Counted from the stretch's first letter, positions 47,173-60,430 are shown. The stretch: DNA of 64,000 bases from Hymenopus coronatus (GCA_030762935.1 CM060898.1:97880781-97944780), one strand, 5' to 3'. The notes: generated from the sequence alone by a model not told the origin. Program-made: numbers and translations.

Positions 47173-48245
47173 AATCAGATTTTAGTAAGTAATACACAAA
47201 ATGGAAACAATCGTTATTTTAATTGATGATATTGCACTCATCTGATACATAAGAAACACAAATATACTCATTTTTTAATTAAATACGTCATGAACTGGAT
47301 AACATTTTAAATAAACATTGTAACTGAATTAATTGAAAGCACAATTGTGGAACAGACCGTTATTAAAATTGAAAGTTGGCTGCCTGGATTGTCATCTTAT
47401 TATCAATAACCATGACCGAAGATTAAACATATGTACGTCAGGTACGACGAGATTTCAAAAGAATGAACATCAGCTGCGTTAAGATTTTACGATAATATCG
47501 CTCCAGTCAGACGACCGCGATTGGTTGAAATAGCCTAATCTCGGTCATTCCATTGGTGCTTTAATAGTTGAGCTGAATTGTCAACAAGATGAAAACACTT
47601 GTAGTATTATTTATGATAATACCCGTATGTATAAATAAAATACACGAAGCAATCTCCTCTTGCTCTATGCTTATAAATAATCGTGAGTGACTTATGGAAT
47701 TGACCTATAAAACTCAACTTCACAGATACTTTACATACATGCACATATATACCGGGTGAATCTTCTCAGCCTGCGGATTGAGAAGTTATGCAGTCCCGGC
47801 GTTTCACAATCTATGTCGTAAATGCAGCGCGTCGGGTCAATTTCGATCCTTATCAAATATTATAAATTTATCAGTTAATGATTAAGAACTCTTATGGATT
47901 AGATCAGACATCTTATGAGATTACTTGTGATAATACCGCCAGGTTCGCGCACTTGTCAATTTTGTCTCGTGCAGGATTTTGTTTGTTTCTTAAATATTGT
48001 TTCCTGCACTACGCTACTTTACTGTTTAAAAACTTTAAGATATATGTTCACCAAAAGGTTTATAACCACGTTTTTGTGGGATTCCATATCAATTACTTCA
48101 TGTGCATTGAATTTATTCTAGCTTATTTACTGTTTATCGCTATTCGCTAGATTCGCGCGTGTTCAAATGTTTCGCGTTTACTGCTAGTCGAACTCGCTAA
48201 TTCTCCAGTTACTTGGAGATATATTTATTTAGTCCTCTCACTCGC
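47173..48245. other. unassigned stretch
   Basis: A faint relative of the 46,581 inverted repeat lies at 47,570-47,625 (GAATTGTCAACAAGATG). The two overlapping frames near 47,878-48,150 carry no recognisable signature. Confidence 0.35.
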
Positions 48246-48528
48246 TTTACTTTCTCTACTTCTTACATAGTATATAAGTAGAGAAGGTATTGCATTCCAC
48301 CCAAAAATTCCATATGTTTTATGGTTCCTTTTATAAAAAGAAAGAATTGTTAGAAAAAGCAGTATATATGTGCGCACGCGTGTGTCTGTTAACATAACGC
48401 AAAAACGAAAAGTTAGTTGTATACCAAACTTTATATATTAAGTTTAGCGTCTTCTAGGGATGCTACACAAATATTTTAAAGAAATATTCCTACCAAAACA
48501 TCCCCTTATATGGAAAAAATCTTTCCTT
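48246..48528 (-). repeat. HT family, tail side, recoded hairpin
   Basis: TTTACTTTCTCTACTT pairs with AAGTAGAGAAGG. The copy ends after the CCCCTTATATGG block. Confidence 0.9.
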
Positions 48529-48554
48529 TTTTTATTACTTCAACATCTTTTTAT

Positions 48555-48729
48555 TTTTACTTTCTCTACACGCACTACGCACATAGTGTGTATAGAAGGT
48601 ATTGCATGTCCTTTAAAGTCTTATTCATTCTGAATATTGCATAACCGGTAAACCGTATGAGATATACAACATGCTTCCAAATAAAAATTGTAGATTTCCT
48701 GAAAGAACATAATTTATGTCCCATATACT
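48555..48729 (-). repeat. HT family, internally deleted
   Basis: Tail hairpin (CGCACTACGCACATAGTGTG), then a jump to the TTCATTCTGAATATTGCATAACC block. Confidence 0.85.
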
Positions 48730-48732
48730 TTC

Positions 48733-49591
48733 TTTTTACCTTCTCTGGGCACATTTACAATGTACATAGTGGACAAAGAAGGTTTCTATTCTACCCAAAA
48801 ATGCAACGTCTAGATTTCGCTTGGAAGTGTTTTGAGGTCCCCTGAGTCCGATGTTTTTTTTTTTTTTTTCTTTAGGAAAAGGTCCATGTGTGTCTGTGAA
48901 CAGCATAGCTCAAAAACCCAAACACCGTTAAACACTAAACTTGTTATTAATTTTTAGCTTCTTCCAAGGATGCGACACGAAGATTTTCAAGAACATTCCT
49001 CTAATACAGACTACCTTGGAACAATTTTTGATTTTTTTTTCTCAAAAATAGCTCTAACGATTTTGATTAAAATACCGTATATTAAAGATATACACATCAC
49101 AAATAAAATGTGTAATTCGAATTTTCTGGGAATAGCCTTTAAACAGATCTTTATTGTGGATGAATTTTGCAGACTTTTGCATAGCGGTTAGACTGTAAGA
49201 GATAGATAAAATCTAATACACAAAAAAGTAAAGATCTCGTAGAACCACACTATGCATAACATGTACATTTTTCTTGTAGAGTTGACCGTTTCCAAGATAT
49301 TCCTTGTTATTGGTTTCAATTATTTTAAACTACCTAACTTTTCTCAAAGAGACCATGCAAAGCGAACCGAACCTCTATTTCACATAGCCATCAACTTTTA
49401 AAAGATTTGATATTGCTTTAGCCTAATGTGTACCCTTATTTCCTTTCCACACAAAAAGAAGCAATGCTTAAGGCCAATGTTGGTTATGTTTATCTCGATG
49501 AGCATGATGTTGATAAAGAATATTCTTTTGTAAGAATATTTTGTACGTGGAATAGCTAGAGAAAGTTGTGTGAGTGGAACACAGATTTTTT
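48733..49591 (-). repeat. HT family, full length
   Basis: Opens with TTTTTACCTTCTCTGGG and ends GAGTGGAACACAG. The microsatellite is replaced by a short GTGTGTCTGTG and a poly-T run (48,855). Confidence 0.9.
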
Positions 49592-49597
49592 CTTTCT

Positions 49598-49951
49598 CTT
49601 CTTTGTAGAGTTAATACTTTCCGGAATATTACTTGTTATTGGTCTGAATTTAAAAATATGCTTTTCTCTAACAGGAAGTCGACTTTCGTCTTTATTTATT
49701 TTATACCTAGCCATGTAAAGAGAAATGAATTGCCAAGTAATCGCATAGCGACAGCTTTTAAAAGATTTTTTCATCGGTTAACCTAGTTGTCCCTTTATTT
49801 CCCTTCCATTTATAAAAATCAAAGTAATAAGACTATATCTGCTAATGTTTATTTCGATTAGCATGAAGTACATAAAATAATAAGATTTTGTAACAATAAG
49901 TTGTTTGTAGAACAGATTTTATGGGTCATGTGACTGAAACACATTAGATTA
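49598..49951 (-). repeat. HT family, head side in tandem
   Basis: CTTTGTAGAGTTAATACTTTCC to GTGACTGAAACACATTAG. Confidence 0.85.
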
Positions 49952-50555
49952 TTATTCTACTTGATTCTTACAGGAAACGAAGCGTGCTTCAACTGTCCAT
50001 TTATTAAATAAATTGATTAAAATTAATACAATTACAATATTTAACGTAGGCTTTCTATTGATATAAATATCAATTCAATAAAATCGTTATTATATTTGTT
50101 GTCATTGTTTACTGATAACCTGTATTTATTATATCTAATTAAATTATTTTTGCCCGACCGTAATCTGCGCTGCAATTATTAATTAAAAATATGGGCTCAC
50201 TGATGTGTAATGTTAGAATGCTTATACAGTAATATTTTTGTATGCCCTGCTGACGAAATTGATTACACCTTACGTGCAAAGTATATATACCAAAACTTTT
50301 TCCATGGGAGATATTTATATATTTTGGGATTGGATCGCATGAGTTTCATAGTGTTATAAACACATTTAGTTCTATTTTGTTTTTGACATTTATTTGGTAA
50401 ATTGTGACTACATATCGCGATTTCCAATCCCAGTCAAATAAGTCTTGGGAAAGGACGGAGAGAGCTCAAGTAAAGTAATTGGCGGAATGACACGCTTGAA
50501 AGCAGATGGGAATACGTTTAACTATAGTTTCATGGATTTTTTCTCTTTTCTTAAT
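49952..50555. other. unassigned AT-rich stretch
   Basis: Nothing recognised. Confidence 0.35.
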
Positions 50556-51580
50556 AGACACACAGACAGACAGACAGATAGATACTTTATTTCACTGCTT
50601 AGGGCGTGGCCCGGTGGCAGCACTGTCAATGTAATAATACAATGTACAATGCAATTGAGTTAAATAAACAATAATGAGAGTAATACCCTGTTAAAATGCA
50701 AATAACATCATAGTATACTAATCTATACATAATGGTAACAACAGTAATAATAACGCAATATTTTTATTTACTATCCTGACTAAAAATCACTCTTCTTTAG
50801 TCTCTTTTTAAAACTATTTACACTTTGAGGAAAAGTCTCCAGTAAATCTACAGGTATTTTGTTCCATTCGTTTATTGTTCTATTTGCGAAGGAAAATTTA
50901 CCTATGTCTGTTTTCAGTTCCCTATTTCTTATTTTTTCCGAGTGATCATTCCTCCCACAGTATAATGGCTTTAATAATCGTTTGGATATGTCTTTCCATG
51001 CAGGTTCCCCCTTATAGACTCTAAAACTTGCACATAGCCTTGCTCGTCTCCTACGTTTTTCTAGTGTTTCCCAGGAAGTAGCAGTGCTGGTATGATTTTC
51101 GAATCGTTTACTTATGTCTATAAATTTAGCTGCTCTTTTTTGAACTCTCTCTAGTGCCAGTTTTTGCCCCACCCGATACGGATCCCAGCACTATATTCTA
51201 ATATTGGTCGAACTAAAGAAGTATATGCCAAATTTCGCGACTTTCCATTGCTGCGTTTTCAAATCCTCATTACGAAATGCAACGCTTTCCACGCCTTCCC
51301 AGTGATCGTGTTTACATGTTCCTCCCACTCCAATCTTTGATTTAGTATTACCCCTAAATATCTGGTGCTATTTACTCTGAGTATTTTCTTATTGTCTAAT
51401 TTATATATTACGTTTTCTACTATTCTTGCCCTTGAAAATATAATTGTTTTACATATGTTTGGATTTATCTCCATTTTATTATATTTTGCCCAGAGTTGAA
51501 TTTTGTTTAAATCTTCTTGTAGATCTATTGTGTCACATTTACCGCTAATAAAGGTTATAAAGGCTATAAAAAGATTACTC
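50556..51580 (-). mobile_element. second LINE, 5'-truncated, with microsatellite tail
   Basis: The 3' end lies at the low coordinate. On the - strand AATAAAGTATCTATC is followed by CTGT repeats (50,556-50,582), the kind of simple-repeat tail seen in CR1/RTE/Jockey-related LINEs. Upstream of the tail come about 200 bp of 3' UTR and a reverse transcriptase C-terminal region. The 5' end is cut at 51,580. Confidence 0.85.
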
Positions 51581-51582
51581 AA
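50780..51582 (-). pseudogene. LINE reverse transcriptase, C-terminal half
   Basis: From 51,582 downward: DLNKIQLWAKYNKMEINPN (51,510), KTIIFSRAR (51,440), VNSTRYLGVILNQRLEWEEHV (51,330-51,370, the 'YLG' strand following the catalytic site), KAWKALHFVMRI, then one TGA stop at 51,256 and LAYTSLVRPILEYSAG (51,190-51,240). A single-base frameshift near 51,175 leads into GQKLALERVQKRAAKF, LEKRRRRARLC, FSFANRTINEWNKIP and SVNSFKKRLKK, the usual end of this protein. The catalytic YxDD lies just outside the preserved part. With only one stop and one frameshift over 265 codons, this is the youngest coding remnant in the window. Confidence 0.85.
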
Positions 51583-51604
51583 TTTTCATTGCCAAATATT
51601 TATA

Positions 51605-52455
51605 TTTTTACTTTCTTTATACATACTATACGTATATAGTGTGTGGATAATGTATTGCTTTCCACCCAAAAATTCGATACAGAGTTTTCACCGGAAACAC
51701 ATGTTTTGGGCCCCCCTGAATCCATAAAAAAAAACATTTTTGGAAACAGGTCAGTGGTGTGCGCGCGCGCTCACGTGGGTGTGTGTGTGTCTGTAGACAG
51801 CGAAGCTTAAAAGCGCTAAAAGACTGTTAAATACCAAACTTGGTATTTCGGTTTGGTATCTTCCAAGGATGCGACACAAAGATTTTCAAGAAAATCCCTT
51901 CACCCAAAACTAAACCTTTACATGGAACATTTTTTCGAAAATTTTGATTTTCTCAAAAATGGCTCTAATGATTTTGATTATAATCTCTTATATTTGAGAT
52001 ACTTACATGAGAAATAAAATGTATATTTGGAAGTTTCTGGGAATAATCTCTAAAAACCTCTTTATTCTGGATGATTTTTATTGAATTTTGTATAACTGCT
52101 AAACCGTAAGAGATTGAAAAAGGCTTACAACACAAAAAATGTACAATACGTCAAAACCCACTATTTATGTTATATACATATTTCGTGGAGTTGGTTTGTG
52201 GTTTAAAAACATATTTTCTCATACAGGAACTTGTCAACTCATGTCCATACAAACAAAGGAACTTCAATCTCATATCAACCAGCTTTTGACTATCATTTTA
52301 ACCTATGGTACTCCCTTATTTCGTTTCTACTCACGAGGAAGCAAGTAATAAGACTATTTCTTCTAATTTTTTCTCGGTTAGCATGAAGTAAATAGAAACA
52401 TACGCTTTTAGCAAAACTTTGCAGAGCTGAAGAGAATTGAACACATCAGATTTTT
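51605..52455 (-). repeat. HT family, full length
   Basis: TTTTTACTTTCTTTATACA to GAACACATCAGATTTTT. The microsatellite region is mixed (GTGCGCGCGCGC, GTGTGTGTGT). It lies directly beside the truncated end of the LINE. Confidence 0.95.
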
Positions 52456-52663
52456 ACAGCATAAACAGTATTAAATAGTTATGCTCAAAATTAGCCCTGA
52501 AGTATGAATCCTGTTTACATAGTTGCTTTTAAAGCAAGCGGAACGTATTAGTACCGATATAAGAAAGGGACACTGAAGCTATAAATGCATAGGAGCATGC
52601 TTATTAATATCCATTACCAAAGTTAAACCTTATTTTCTCGCAAACTATTACGATTTTTAGTGT
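52456..52663. other. unassigned short stretch
   Basis: Nothing recognised. Confidence 0.35.
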
Positions 52664-52885
<222 letters not shown>

Positions 52886-53346
52886 GCGAGTTTAAACTTT
52901 CTGACACTAGGGCATATATAGGCTGGAGGTAAATAAATTCAAATCTTTGCATCAACGTTTGAGAGGGATGTCATGATCCAGTATTTGCAGTTTTTTCGCT
53001 ATTTTCTAAAGTTATGCTCATGAGGAAACTTTCACGATGCTTTTAAGATGGCTAGTATTTATCAGTTTAGACTTTCTGTTGTTTACGTAAGAGATCACAC
53101 AATTGAGCTTCGTATGTCCTGCCCATTATAGCTCAGGGCCGTTCAAAGCATATTACACCATGTAATTTATGCTTCATTTATGTCAATGCTATTAGTAAGC
53201 GGACAGAATGAGATACACGTATGTGTTATACGTATTGTTGTCTACTAAATACCAAATTATTTGCGCTTGTTCACCTTCGGCCCTGTGGTTACACACACAT
53301 GCAAAATAAGACAAATGCCACAGAGCAGCCCGCCGGAGTTATGCTG
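52886..53346. other. unassigned stretch
   Basis: It might contain more decayed mitochondrial sequence, but nothing can be aligned by eye. Confidence 0.3.
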
Positions 53347-54089
53347 CATTCACAATGAAATGCATGCGCAGACGCAATATAAGCGCAAGAGTTTGGATTC
53401 CTATAATTTAATGTAAGCATTCACATAGAAACGCAATGCAACGCAATGCAATGCAACGCAAGAGCTCGCAGACTCCAAACTTTATCCTTGCGTTGCGTGC
53501 AAAGAGGACGAAGTCTGCTTCTTTTCTCTATGCATTACCTATGAAATCAACAACAGACGACCGCACTATAAGATTTTACAGGGCTTTTCTATGGGGCCGT
53601 GCCGCGCAATCTCTAATCTCCCTCAAGAGGTTATTACTTCTCATAAATTTAAGACACAAAGAGATAATTCTAAGTTCATTAAATGGGTAGCTTTATCACT
53701 TAATACAGTGTCTATACTTGTTCTATTTTCGGTATTACTGCACATCGGCTCTATTAATTCTGCCGTGTGAAAAACGGGAACTACCATATAATATTCCATT
53801 CAATAATTTTGAATGAGCAATTTTTGTGACGTCACTGCCGCGAGCGTCAGTTGTTAGTATGTAATGTATTTATTTTGTAAAAGATTGAGTGAATTTTCTT
53901 ATGTGGTATTGTTGGTTATGCTATTCAGTTTGTAAATTGCGGAGAGCTTGGAAGATATTTGCTTGTTACTTGCGCTTCTAGAAACCCGTGACAACTTCTT
54001 GCGTTGCGATTACGAGTGCATTGTTTGTGAATGCTCTTCCCTCGCGCTTGCGCTTATACTACATTACGTCTGCGATTGCATTGTGAATG
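53347..54089. mobile_element. small TIR element, non-autonomous
   Basis: CATTCACAATG...GCAGACG...ATAAGCGCAAG at the left (53,347-53,392) is matched on the other strand at the right (54,045-54,089), giving inverted repeats of ~45 bp. Inside, GCATTCACA and GCGTTGC motifs recur near both ends, and AACGCAATGC is tandemly repeated at 53,432-53,460. There is no transposase-like frame. Confidence 0.65.
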
Positions 54090-54628
54090 TTTCATAACGC
54101 ACGAAACGTTAGGGTAAACCAAAATGTATAATCGTATTCGTCCTGCTCTAGCGACTTGCTTACTATATAAGTTTGAAAAATTTCATGTGGTTTGTCACTG
54201 TCGTAACTGCACAGTGTGTAAAAACGGACATAATTTCTTTGTCCTTTACGATACATATTACGTTCAGGGTTCATATTTCCTGAGGGCTAGAGAGCGAGAA
54301 GAGAGAGGAAATTAGCTGTATGGTCGAAAGCTCTTTGTTTATATTCCTTTCGGGCACACATATATGTTTCAATCCTGGAGCTTGTTTCCATACCTCTGAT
54401 GTGTGTGGTTCTAGCATCTTCTGTTTTTACCTTTTTTAAGTTGAAATGAAAATAAAATACACATTTCAAGGAATATTATGCCAACATTTATAAGCTGGGC
54501 AAAGTTGCTGGGGGCTATGAGCAAGTATGTGACATCAAAAATTTATTGCAATCAAAATTAGTCTGTGTAAAGGAATGACTTTCACCACCCTCTTTTGTTT
54601 ATAAGCGTGGGAGGGGACTGCAAAACTA
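54090..54628. other. unassigned stretch
   Basis: The 63-codon frame at 54,124-54,315 has four cysteines in one cluster (CHCRNCTVC) but no known pattern. Confidence 0.3.
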
Positions 54629-55475
54629 TTACTTTCTCTATATGTACTGTGTACATAGTGTGTAGAGAAGGTATTGTACTCCACCCAAAAATTCAATACC
54701 GAGATTTCACCGGAAATATATGTTTTAGGGTCACCTGTAACCAAAAAAAAAAGCATTTTCAGAAAAAGGTCTGTGTGTGCGTGTACGATAACTCAAAAAT
54801 GAAATATCGATAAAATACCAAACTTGGTATTTAAGTTTAGTATCTTCCAGGGGTGCTACACGAAGATTTTGAGAAAAATCCTCCCAACCCAAACTACCCT
54901 TTACAGGGAATTTTTTTCTCGAAAATGTTGATTTTCTAAAAAATGGCTCTAACGATTTTGATTAAAATTTCGTATATTAAAGATATTTACCTGACATATA
55001 AAATGTATATATTGAATTTTCTGGGAATAGACTCTGAAGACTACTTTATTCTGGAGGAATTTTACGGAATTTTGCATAACTGCTAAACCGTAAGAGATGG
55101 GCAAAAACTTACTACACAGAAAATGTAGCTCAAGATAAAACACAATTTATGTCACATAAATGCTTTTTGTGGAGTTGATCATTTTTAAGATATTCCTCTT
55201 TTTTCATTTCAGCTTTGAAAAACATACAGGAATTTATTACCTCCTGTCCATACAAACAAAGGAACTTAAGTTACATAGCAATCAGCTTTTGGCTATCATT
55301 TTAACCTATGGTACTGCCTCATTTCGCTTCTAGTTACAAGGAGGCAAGTAATAAGACTATTTCCGCTAATGTTTCTCGATTAGCATGAAGTAAATAGAAG
55401 CATAAGCTTTTTAACTACAACTTGTTGCAGAGATGTATAGAGAAAGTAATGTGAATGGAACACATCAGATTTTTT
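54629..55475 (-). repeat. HT family, full length
   Basis: TTACTTTCTCTATATGTAC to GAACACATCAGATTTTTT, with a very short microsatellite (GTGTGTGCGTG). Confidence 0.95.
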
Positions 55476-55486
55476 GTATAAAGTTC

Positions 55487-56497
55487 TTTACTTTTTCTAC
55501 CACTAACATACCTCAACCATACAAGATAGAGAAAAAATAGGATACCGAGATTTCAGCGCAAATATAAGTGATGGGGTCCTCTGAATTATTAATTTCTTTT
55601 TAAAAAAAAGGTTCGTGTGTATAAGAAATAGTTTTATTTATGGTGGATGGATGCGTAGCATAACTCAAATAAAAACTTGGTATTTAAGTTTATAATCTCC
55701 TAAGAAAATCACTTAACACATCCCTCATAAACCGATCCGACACTTACCTCAAAAAGCTTCAAGAACATCCCAGCACCCCAAACTATGTTTACTTTAAAAC
55801 ATTTCGAATGTACTTAGCATGAAGGAAATTTTTACCTCTGTCTTTAAATTGTTTATTTTTATTTGGGTTTAAACATTTTCTTTTAGAGGTTTAGTTAACT
55901 AAATAACTTAAGTTAATAAGGGAATTTAACCGTTTCATTATAATTTCAAGATATATGCTTATTCACTAGGTTTATGATTCTTTTGTCAAGAGATTTCAAT
56001 ATGTTTAAAACGTTTCCATAACGAAAACAAGGTATTAAGTGCTCTGGAGATAACCTTTGATTATCTTTTTCGGAATGAGTTTTGCATAACCGATAAATCG
56101 TACGAGATGGACGAAACACAAAGAAAAAATATAACTTTTTAAAACACATAGCTTATTCCATGCATTTTTGTGGAAGTTAGCCAATTTCGAGATATTCCAT
56201 ATTATTGGTTTTAATCTTAAAATAATTATACTTTCCTGAAATCATTTACCACTATTCGCTTTTCATGCTCCTAACCAAGCAAAGAGAAGCGAATTTCAAC
56301 GTCATCATACAGCAGCCAGTTCTTAGTATTGCTTAAGCCAAAATATTCCTTGTTTTTGTCTACAAATAAATATGTAATAAAAGAATTTCTGCAAACTCTA
56401 ATCTGTATTAATACGAAGTAGTTAAAAGAATACGTTTCCTAAATAATAATTTGTTAAAGAATGAGTAGAAAAAGACAAGTTCATATAACACATCGGT
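55487..56497 (-). repeat. HT family, degenerate full-length copy
   Basis: All blocks are traceable from TTTACTTTTTCTACC to CATATAACACATCGG, with scattered insertions. Among the oldest copies. Confidence 0.8.
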
Positions 56498-56560
56498 TAT
56501 TGTTTCTTGGTGTTCATTAAAATTTGCAGAAACAGCTGCATTACACATTTCGTTTTAAAT

Positions 56561-57705
56561 AAAAAAATTTGATGTGTTCCATTCACATTACTTTCTCTAC
56601 ATCTCTGCAACAAATTATTGTTAAAAAGTTTATGTTTCTATTTACTTCATGCTAATTGAAAAAAAAAAATAGTAGAAATAATCTTTTACTTGATTCCTTG
56701 TAAGTAGAAGCGAAATAAGGGAGTACCATAGGTTAAAAGGATAGTCAAAAGCTGGTTGTTATGTGATTGAAGTACCTTGATTGTATGGATAAGAGTTGAC
56801 TAAGTCCTATGGGAGAAAAGTATAAGTTTTTTTTTATAGCTCAAACAAAAACCAAGAAGTATCTCAAAAACGATCAACTCCATGAAAAAAGTGCATATAA
56901 CATAAATTCTGTGTTTTAAAGTGCTCTACATTTTTTGTATGGTAAGTTTTTGTGCATCTCTTACCGTTTAGCGGTTGTGCAAACTTCCGTAAAATTCGTC
57001 CAGAATAAAGTAGTCTTCAGAGGCTATTCCCAGAAAATTCAAGATATACATTTTATTTGTCAGGTAAATATTCTTATTATGTGTCACCCTCCGTGGTGTA
57101 ATGCTGACTTCATATATCCAAGGTCGCGGGTTCAAACCCGGTGGAGGACGATGGATTTTTTCCGGCGTAAAAATCCTTAGCATGGCTTCCTTCGGAAGGG
57201 AAGTAAAGCCGTTGGTCCCGTATCGTAGATTTACGGCACGTAAAAGAACCTCAAGCCTAATAGAGAGGCCTCTGAGCAAAATTAAGCGGTCTTTCACGTC
57301 CAAGTTAGAATGGGACGCTGAGAACCACAGTAGTTAAAGAGCGTCCATAAATAACACGCCATAAACATTTTTTCCTTATTATATGATATTTTAATCAAAA
57401 TCGTTAGAGCCATTTTGTAGAGAATCAAAATTTTCGAAAATATTTCCATGTATAGGGTAGTTTGGGGTGGGAGAGGGTTTCTCAAAATCTTTGTGTCGCA
57501 TCTCTGGAAGATACTAAAATTAAAGTTATCGTGTTCACAGACACACGGGCGGGCCACACACAGGGACCTTTTTGTGAAAATGCTTTTTTTGGATTCAGGG
57601 GACCATAAAACATATATTCCCGGTGAAATCTCAGTATCGAAATTTTGGGTGGAGTGTAATATCTTCTCTATACACTATGTAGATAGTACGTATAGAGAAA
57701 ATAGA
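56561..57705 (+). repeat. HT family, full length, split by SINE-E
   Basis: AAAAAAATTTGATGTGTTCC to TATAGAGAAAATAGAAA, interrupted at 57,081-57,374. Confidence 0.95.
57081..57374 (+). repeat. SINE-E, tRNA-derived, with 8-bp target duplication
   Basis: The tRNA-like head TCCGTGGTGTAATGCTGAC and B box in CGCGGGTTCAAACCCGG are clear. CTTATTAT flanks it at 57,073-57,080 and 57,375-57,382. Only one copy is in the window. Confidence 0.85.
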
Positions 57706-58255
57706 AATTTATGTGTTGAATGAACAAGCCCTTTCCCTACCTGTTCTGAAAACAAGCTATTTTTGCAAAGGATTGTTCTTTAATCAACATAATTCTAATC
57801 GATGTAAACTATAGCAGAAGTGGTTTTATTACTTGCTTCCATGTAAGCAGAAGTGACATAAGGGAAAATTTTTAAGAGCTATCGCTATGTGATGCGATTG
57901 AAATTCGACTTTGAGAAGTTCGAAAACTTTGAAAAAATGTCTTCATGAATGGTGTTTGGGAATGAATATTTTATCAAATATTTTCGTGCCTCATCTTTTA
58001 ATATGTTGAACCTGACAGTAATTATTAATTTTAGTATTTCTCGAATATTCCGTTGTTGAGTTATGTAGTTCCAACGACCAAAACCTACACGCGCGCGTGC
58101 TCAAACCAGCAATCGTTTTTAAAACTGAAATTTTGGTATTCAGTGGGCCTTAAGAGTATTTCTGATGATACATTGATATAGATTTTCGATTAGAATGCAA
58201 TACCTTCTCTGCCTACTATGCACATTATACATACTGCTTTCTAGAGAAAGTAATA
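57706..58255 (+). repeat. HT family, degenerate copy
   Basis: Head (TTATGTGTTGAATGAAC), the ACTTGCTTCCATGTAAGCAG block and a tail with CTTCTCTGCCTACTATGCAC. Large parts of the interior are missing or unrecognisable. Confidence 0.7.
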
Positions 58256-58472
58256 AATATATTCATAATAAACATAGAGTATGAAAATATTTTCTTTATT
58301 ACGTATCATTAAAGGAAGGTACATTCAGTTATGTCAAAAATCTAAGAATTTCCAGCATATGTAGTTTAAAATTAATTTTAAGAAAAATGTCAAAATGTAA
58401 CATTGCCCCCTTTAGCAGAGAGCTCTTCGTATATTTAGAAAAATAATTGAGCCTTTTGTATGAAGAATATTA
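58256..58472. other. unassigned short stretch
   Basis: Nothing recognised. Confidence 0.35.
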
Positions 58473-59229
58473 ATTACTTGCTCTACCAACTAACGTGCAT
58501 GCATAGGGTAGAGCAGGTATTGTATTCCGCTTAAAATTCTCAGATTTTACCATAATTCCTGCTTTGATCTCCCTTAAATAAAAAGCAATTTTAGATAAAA
58601 GTCCATGTATGTATGTGTGTGTGCAGCATAGCTCAATAGCCAAAAGTCCCATATATGCCAACATTGGTAGCTATGTTTAGTTTAAACTACTCTTTACATA
58701 GAAGATTTTTCGATTTTTTTTATTTCATAAACGATTTTGAATAAAACAAATTATAAATAAAAAATTAAATATATGCCTTGAATTTGTTGAGAATAGCCTC
58801 TGGAGTCCTGCTCATTCTATGACTTGTGCATAACTGGTAAACCAAAAAACTCGCTGCACAGAAATGTACTTCTTTTGTCATGCACATCTTTTTTGTGAAG
58901 TTAACCGTTTCCGAGTATTTCTTGTAACTAGTTTTAATTTTAAGAATTTTTCTTAAATTGGAGTTTGTCATTAGTTCTTCTTTTGTTTTACTCATGACCA
59001 TGCAAAGAGAACTGAATTTTAGCCACATAGTAACCGGCTTTTAAAACATTTGACTGTCTCTTTAGCCTAGCGTATTCGCTAATTTCCCTTCTACTTAGAA
59101 GTATTTTAGTAATAAGACTATTTTTGCTAATTTTATATTGATCAGCATGAAGTAAATAGAAGAATAAACATTTGCAAGAATAGTCTTATAGAATAGGTAG
59201 AGAAAGTCATGTGAACTGAACACATCATA
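58473..59229 (-). repeat. HT family, diverged copy with recoded hairpin
   Basis: ACTTGCTCTACC pairs with GGGTAGAGCAGG, unlike the consensus in both arms. The interior is shortened, and the head is GTGAACTGAACACATC. Confidence 0.85.
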
Positions 59230-59376
59230 CACCCCTTTATTCCCTTCTACGTATAAAGAGATAAGACAATTTCTGCTAATGTTTATCGTAATTAGCATGA
59301 AGTAATCATGAGAGTAAAGGCATAGTTTATTACAGAATAAGTAGAGAAAATCATATAAGTGGAACACATTGGAGTT
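59230..59376 (-). repeat. HT family, head fragment in tandem
   Basis: CCCTTCTACGTATAAAG to AGTGGAACACATTGG. Confidence 0.8.
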
Positions 59377-60430
59377 TTCTTGCATTGCGAAGTTTTCGAG
59401 CTCCGCTCTATAGAATTCCAAGCTAGGCGTACTGTTTCGGAAATTTCCAGAACGATTATACTTTGTCAATCTTTGATGTGGTTTTGAAGCTTTGTGTGAC
59501 CACTACACAAGGTGGTTCACCTGTCCCTTATTCTTTGGTTTTATGCAACCCGCAGATTACAGCCTAACCTGAAAACATAGTTCCCGACAAACATTATAGA
59601 CTAAAGCTTATAGGTTATAGTTGAATAGTAGTGAATATGACTAACGCATGGTGTTAGCATGAGTTCCAATATGCTCGATTCAGGTTCGAAGCTTACCAAA
59701 CATTGACAAATTTTGTCCCCGCCTCCTTTCAGCCAGTTTTGACACAAAGCTAGATGGGATATCGGAACACCTTTTAACTTGCTAATTTGTTTCTTTTATT
59801 GTTGTTCTGTTTATTTATGTTTATTCTAACTTAACCAATCCAGTTACAGGAAACACAACTGAAAATGGAGGCCTATTCATTCAGTTTGTTCTAAATATGC
59901 AGGTAGTATTACAATGTTTTAAAACTAATATTGGTATTTCAGATAATACTACATAACCAGACCCATTTTCAGGGTATCTCCAAAACGAAAAATACACAAA
60001 ATATCTAGGCTGACAATTACAAATTGTGCCAAATACATAGATATTCACTAATACTTCTAAGTTGAATAGAACATTAGGTTTAATGCCCATTACTTAACAA
60101 ACTTCTCAATATCCGTTAGATAAAGTGTTTGCGAAATGAAACTTAGTGATGAAACGTTCACCAACTACGAAGAAAATCGATAAAATGTTAGGAATTCTAG
60201 TAGTTTGAAATTGTTTTTATTAACTTTATGCTTTATTGTTTAAAGGCTTAATGAAGTTTCTTTTTCAAAATAATTATAAAGAAAATTAAGGATCGAAGAC
60301 TGAAGAACACGTAAAATGAACTTTCGTTTGTTATTCATTCGTATACCTTTTTATTTACACCTAAAATTATTAGTGACAAACACTGAACTAACTTTGCGCC
60401 TCGATGGATAATACATAAAGAAAAAAAGTG
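59377..60430. other. unassigned stretch
   Basis: A decayed tRNA-like B box (CAGGTTCGAAGC) lies at 59,680 with an uncertain A box at 59,600-59,620. Nothing else is recognised. Confidence 0.35.

Noticed and set aside
47755..47810. ACCGGGTGAATCTTCTCAGCC as a second terminus of the 44,601 TIR element
   Set aside because: Only a general GGGTG resemblance, with no partner end at a sensible distance.
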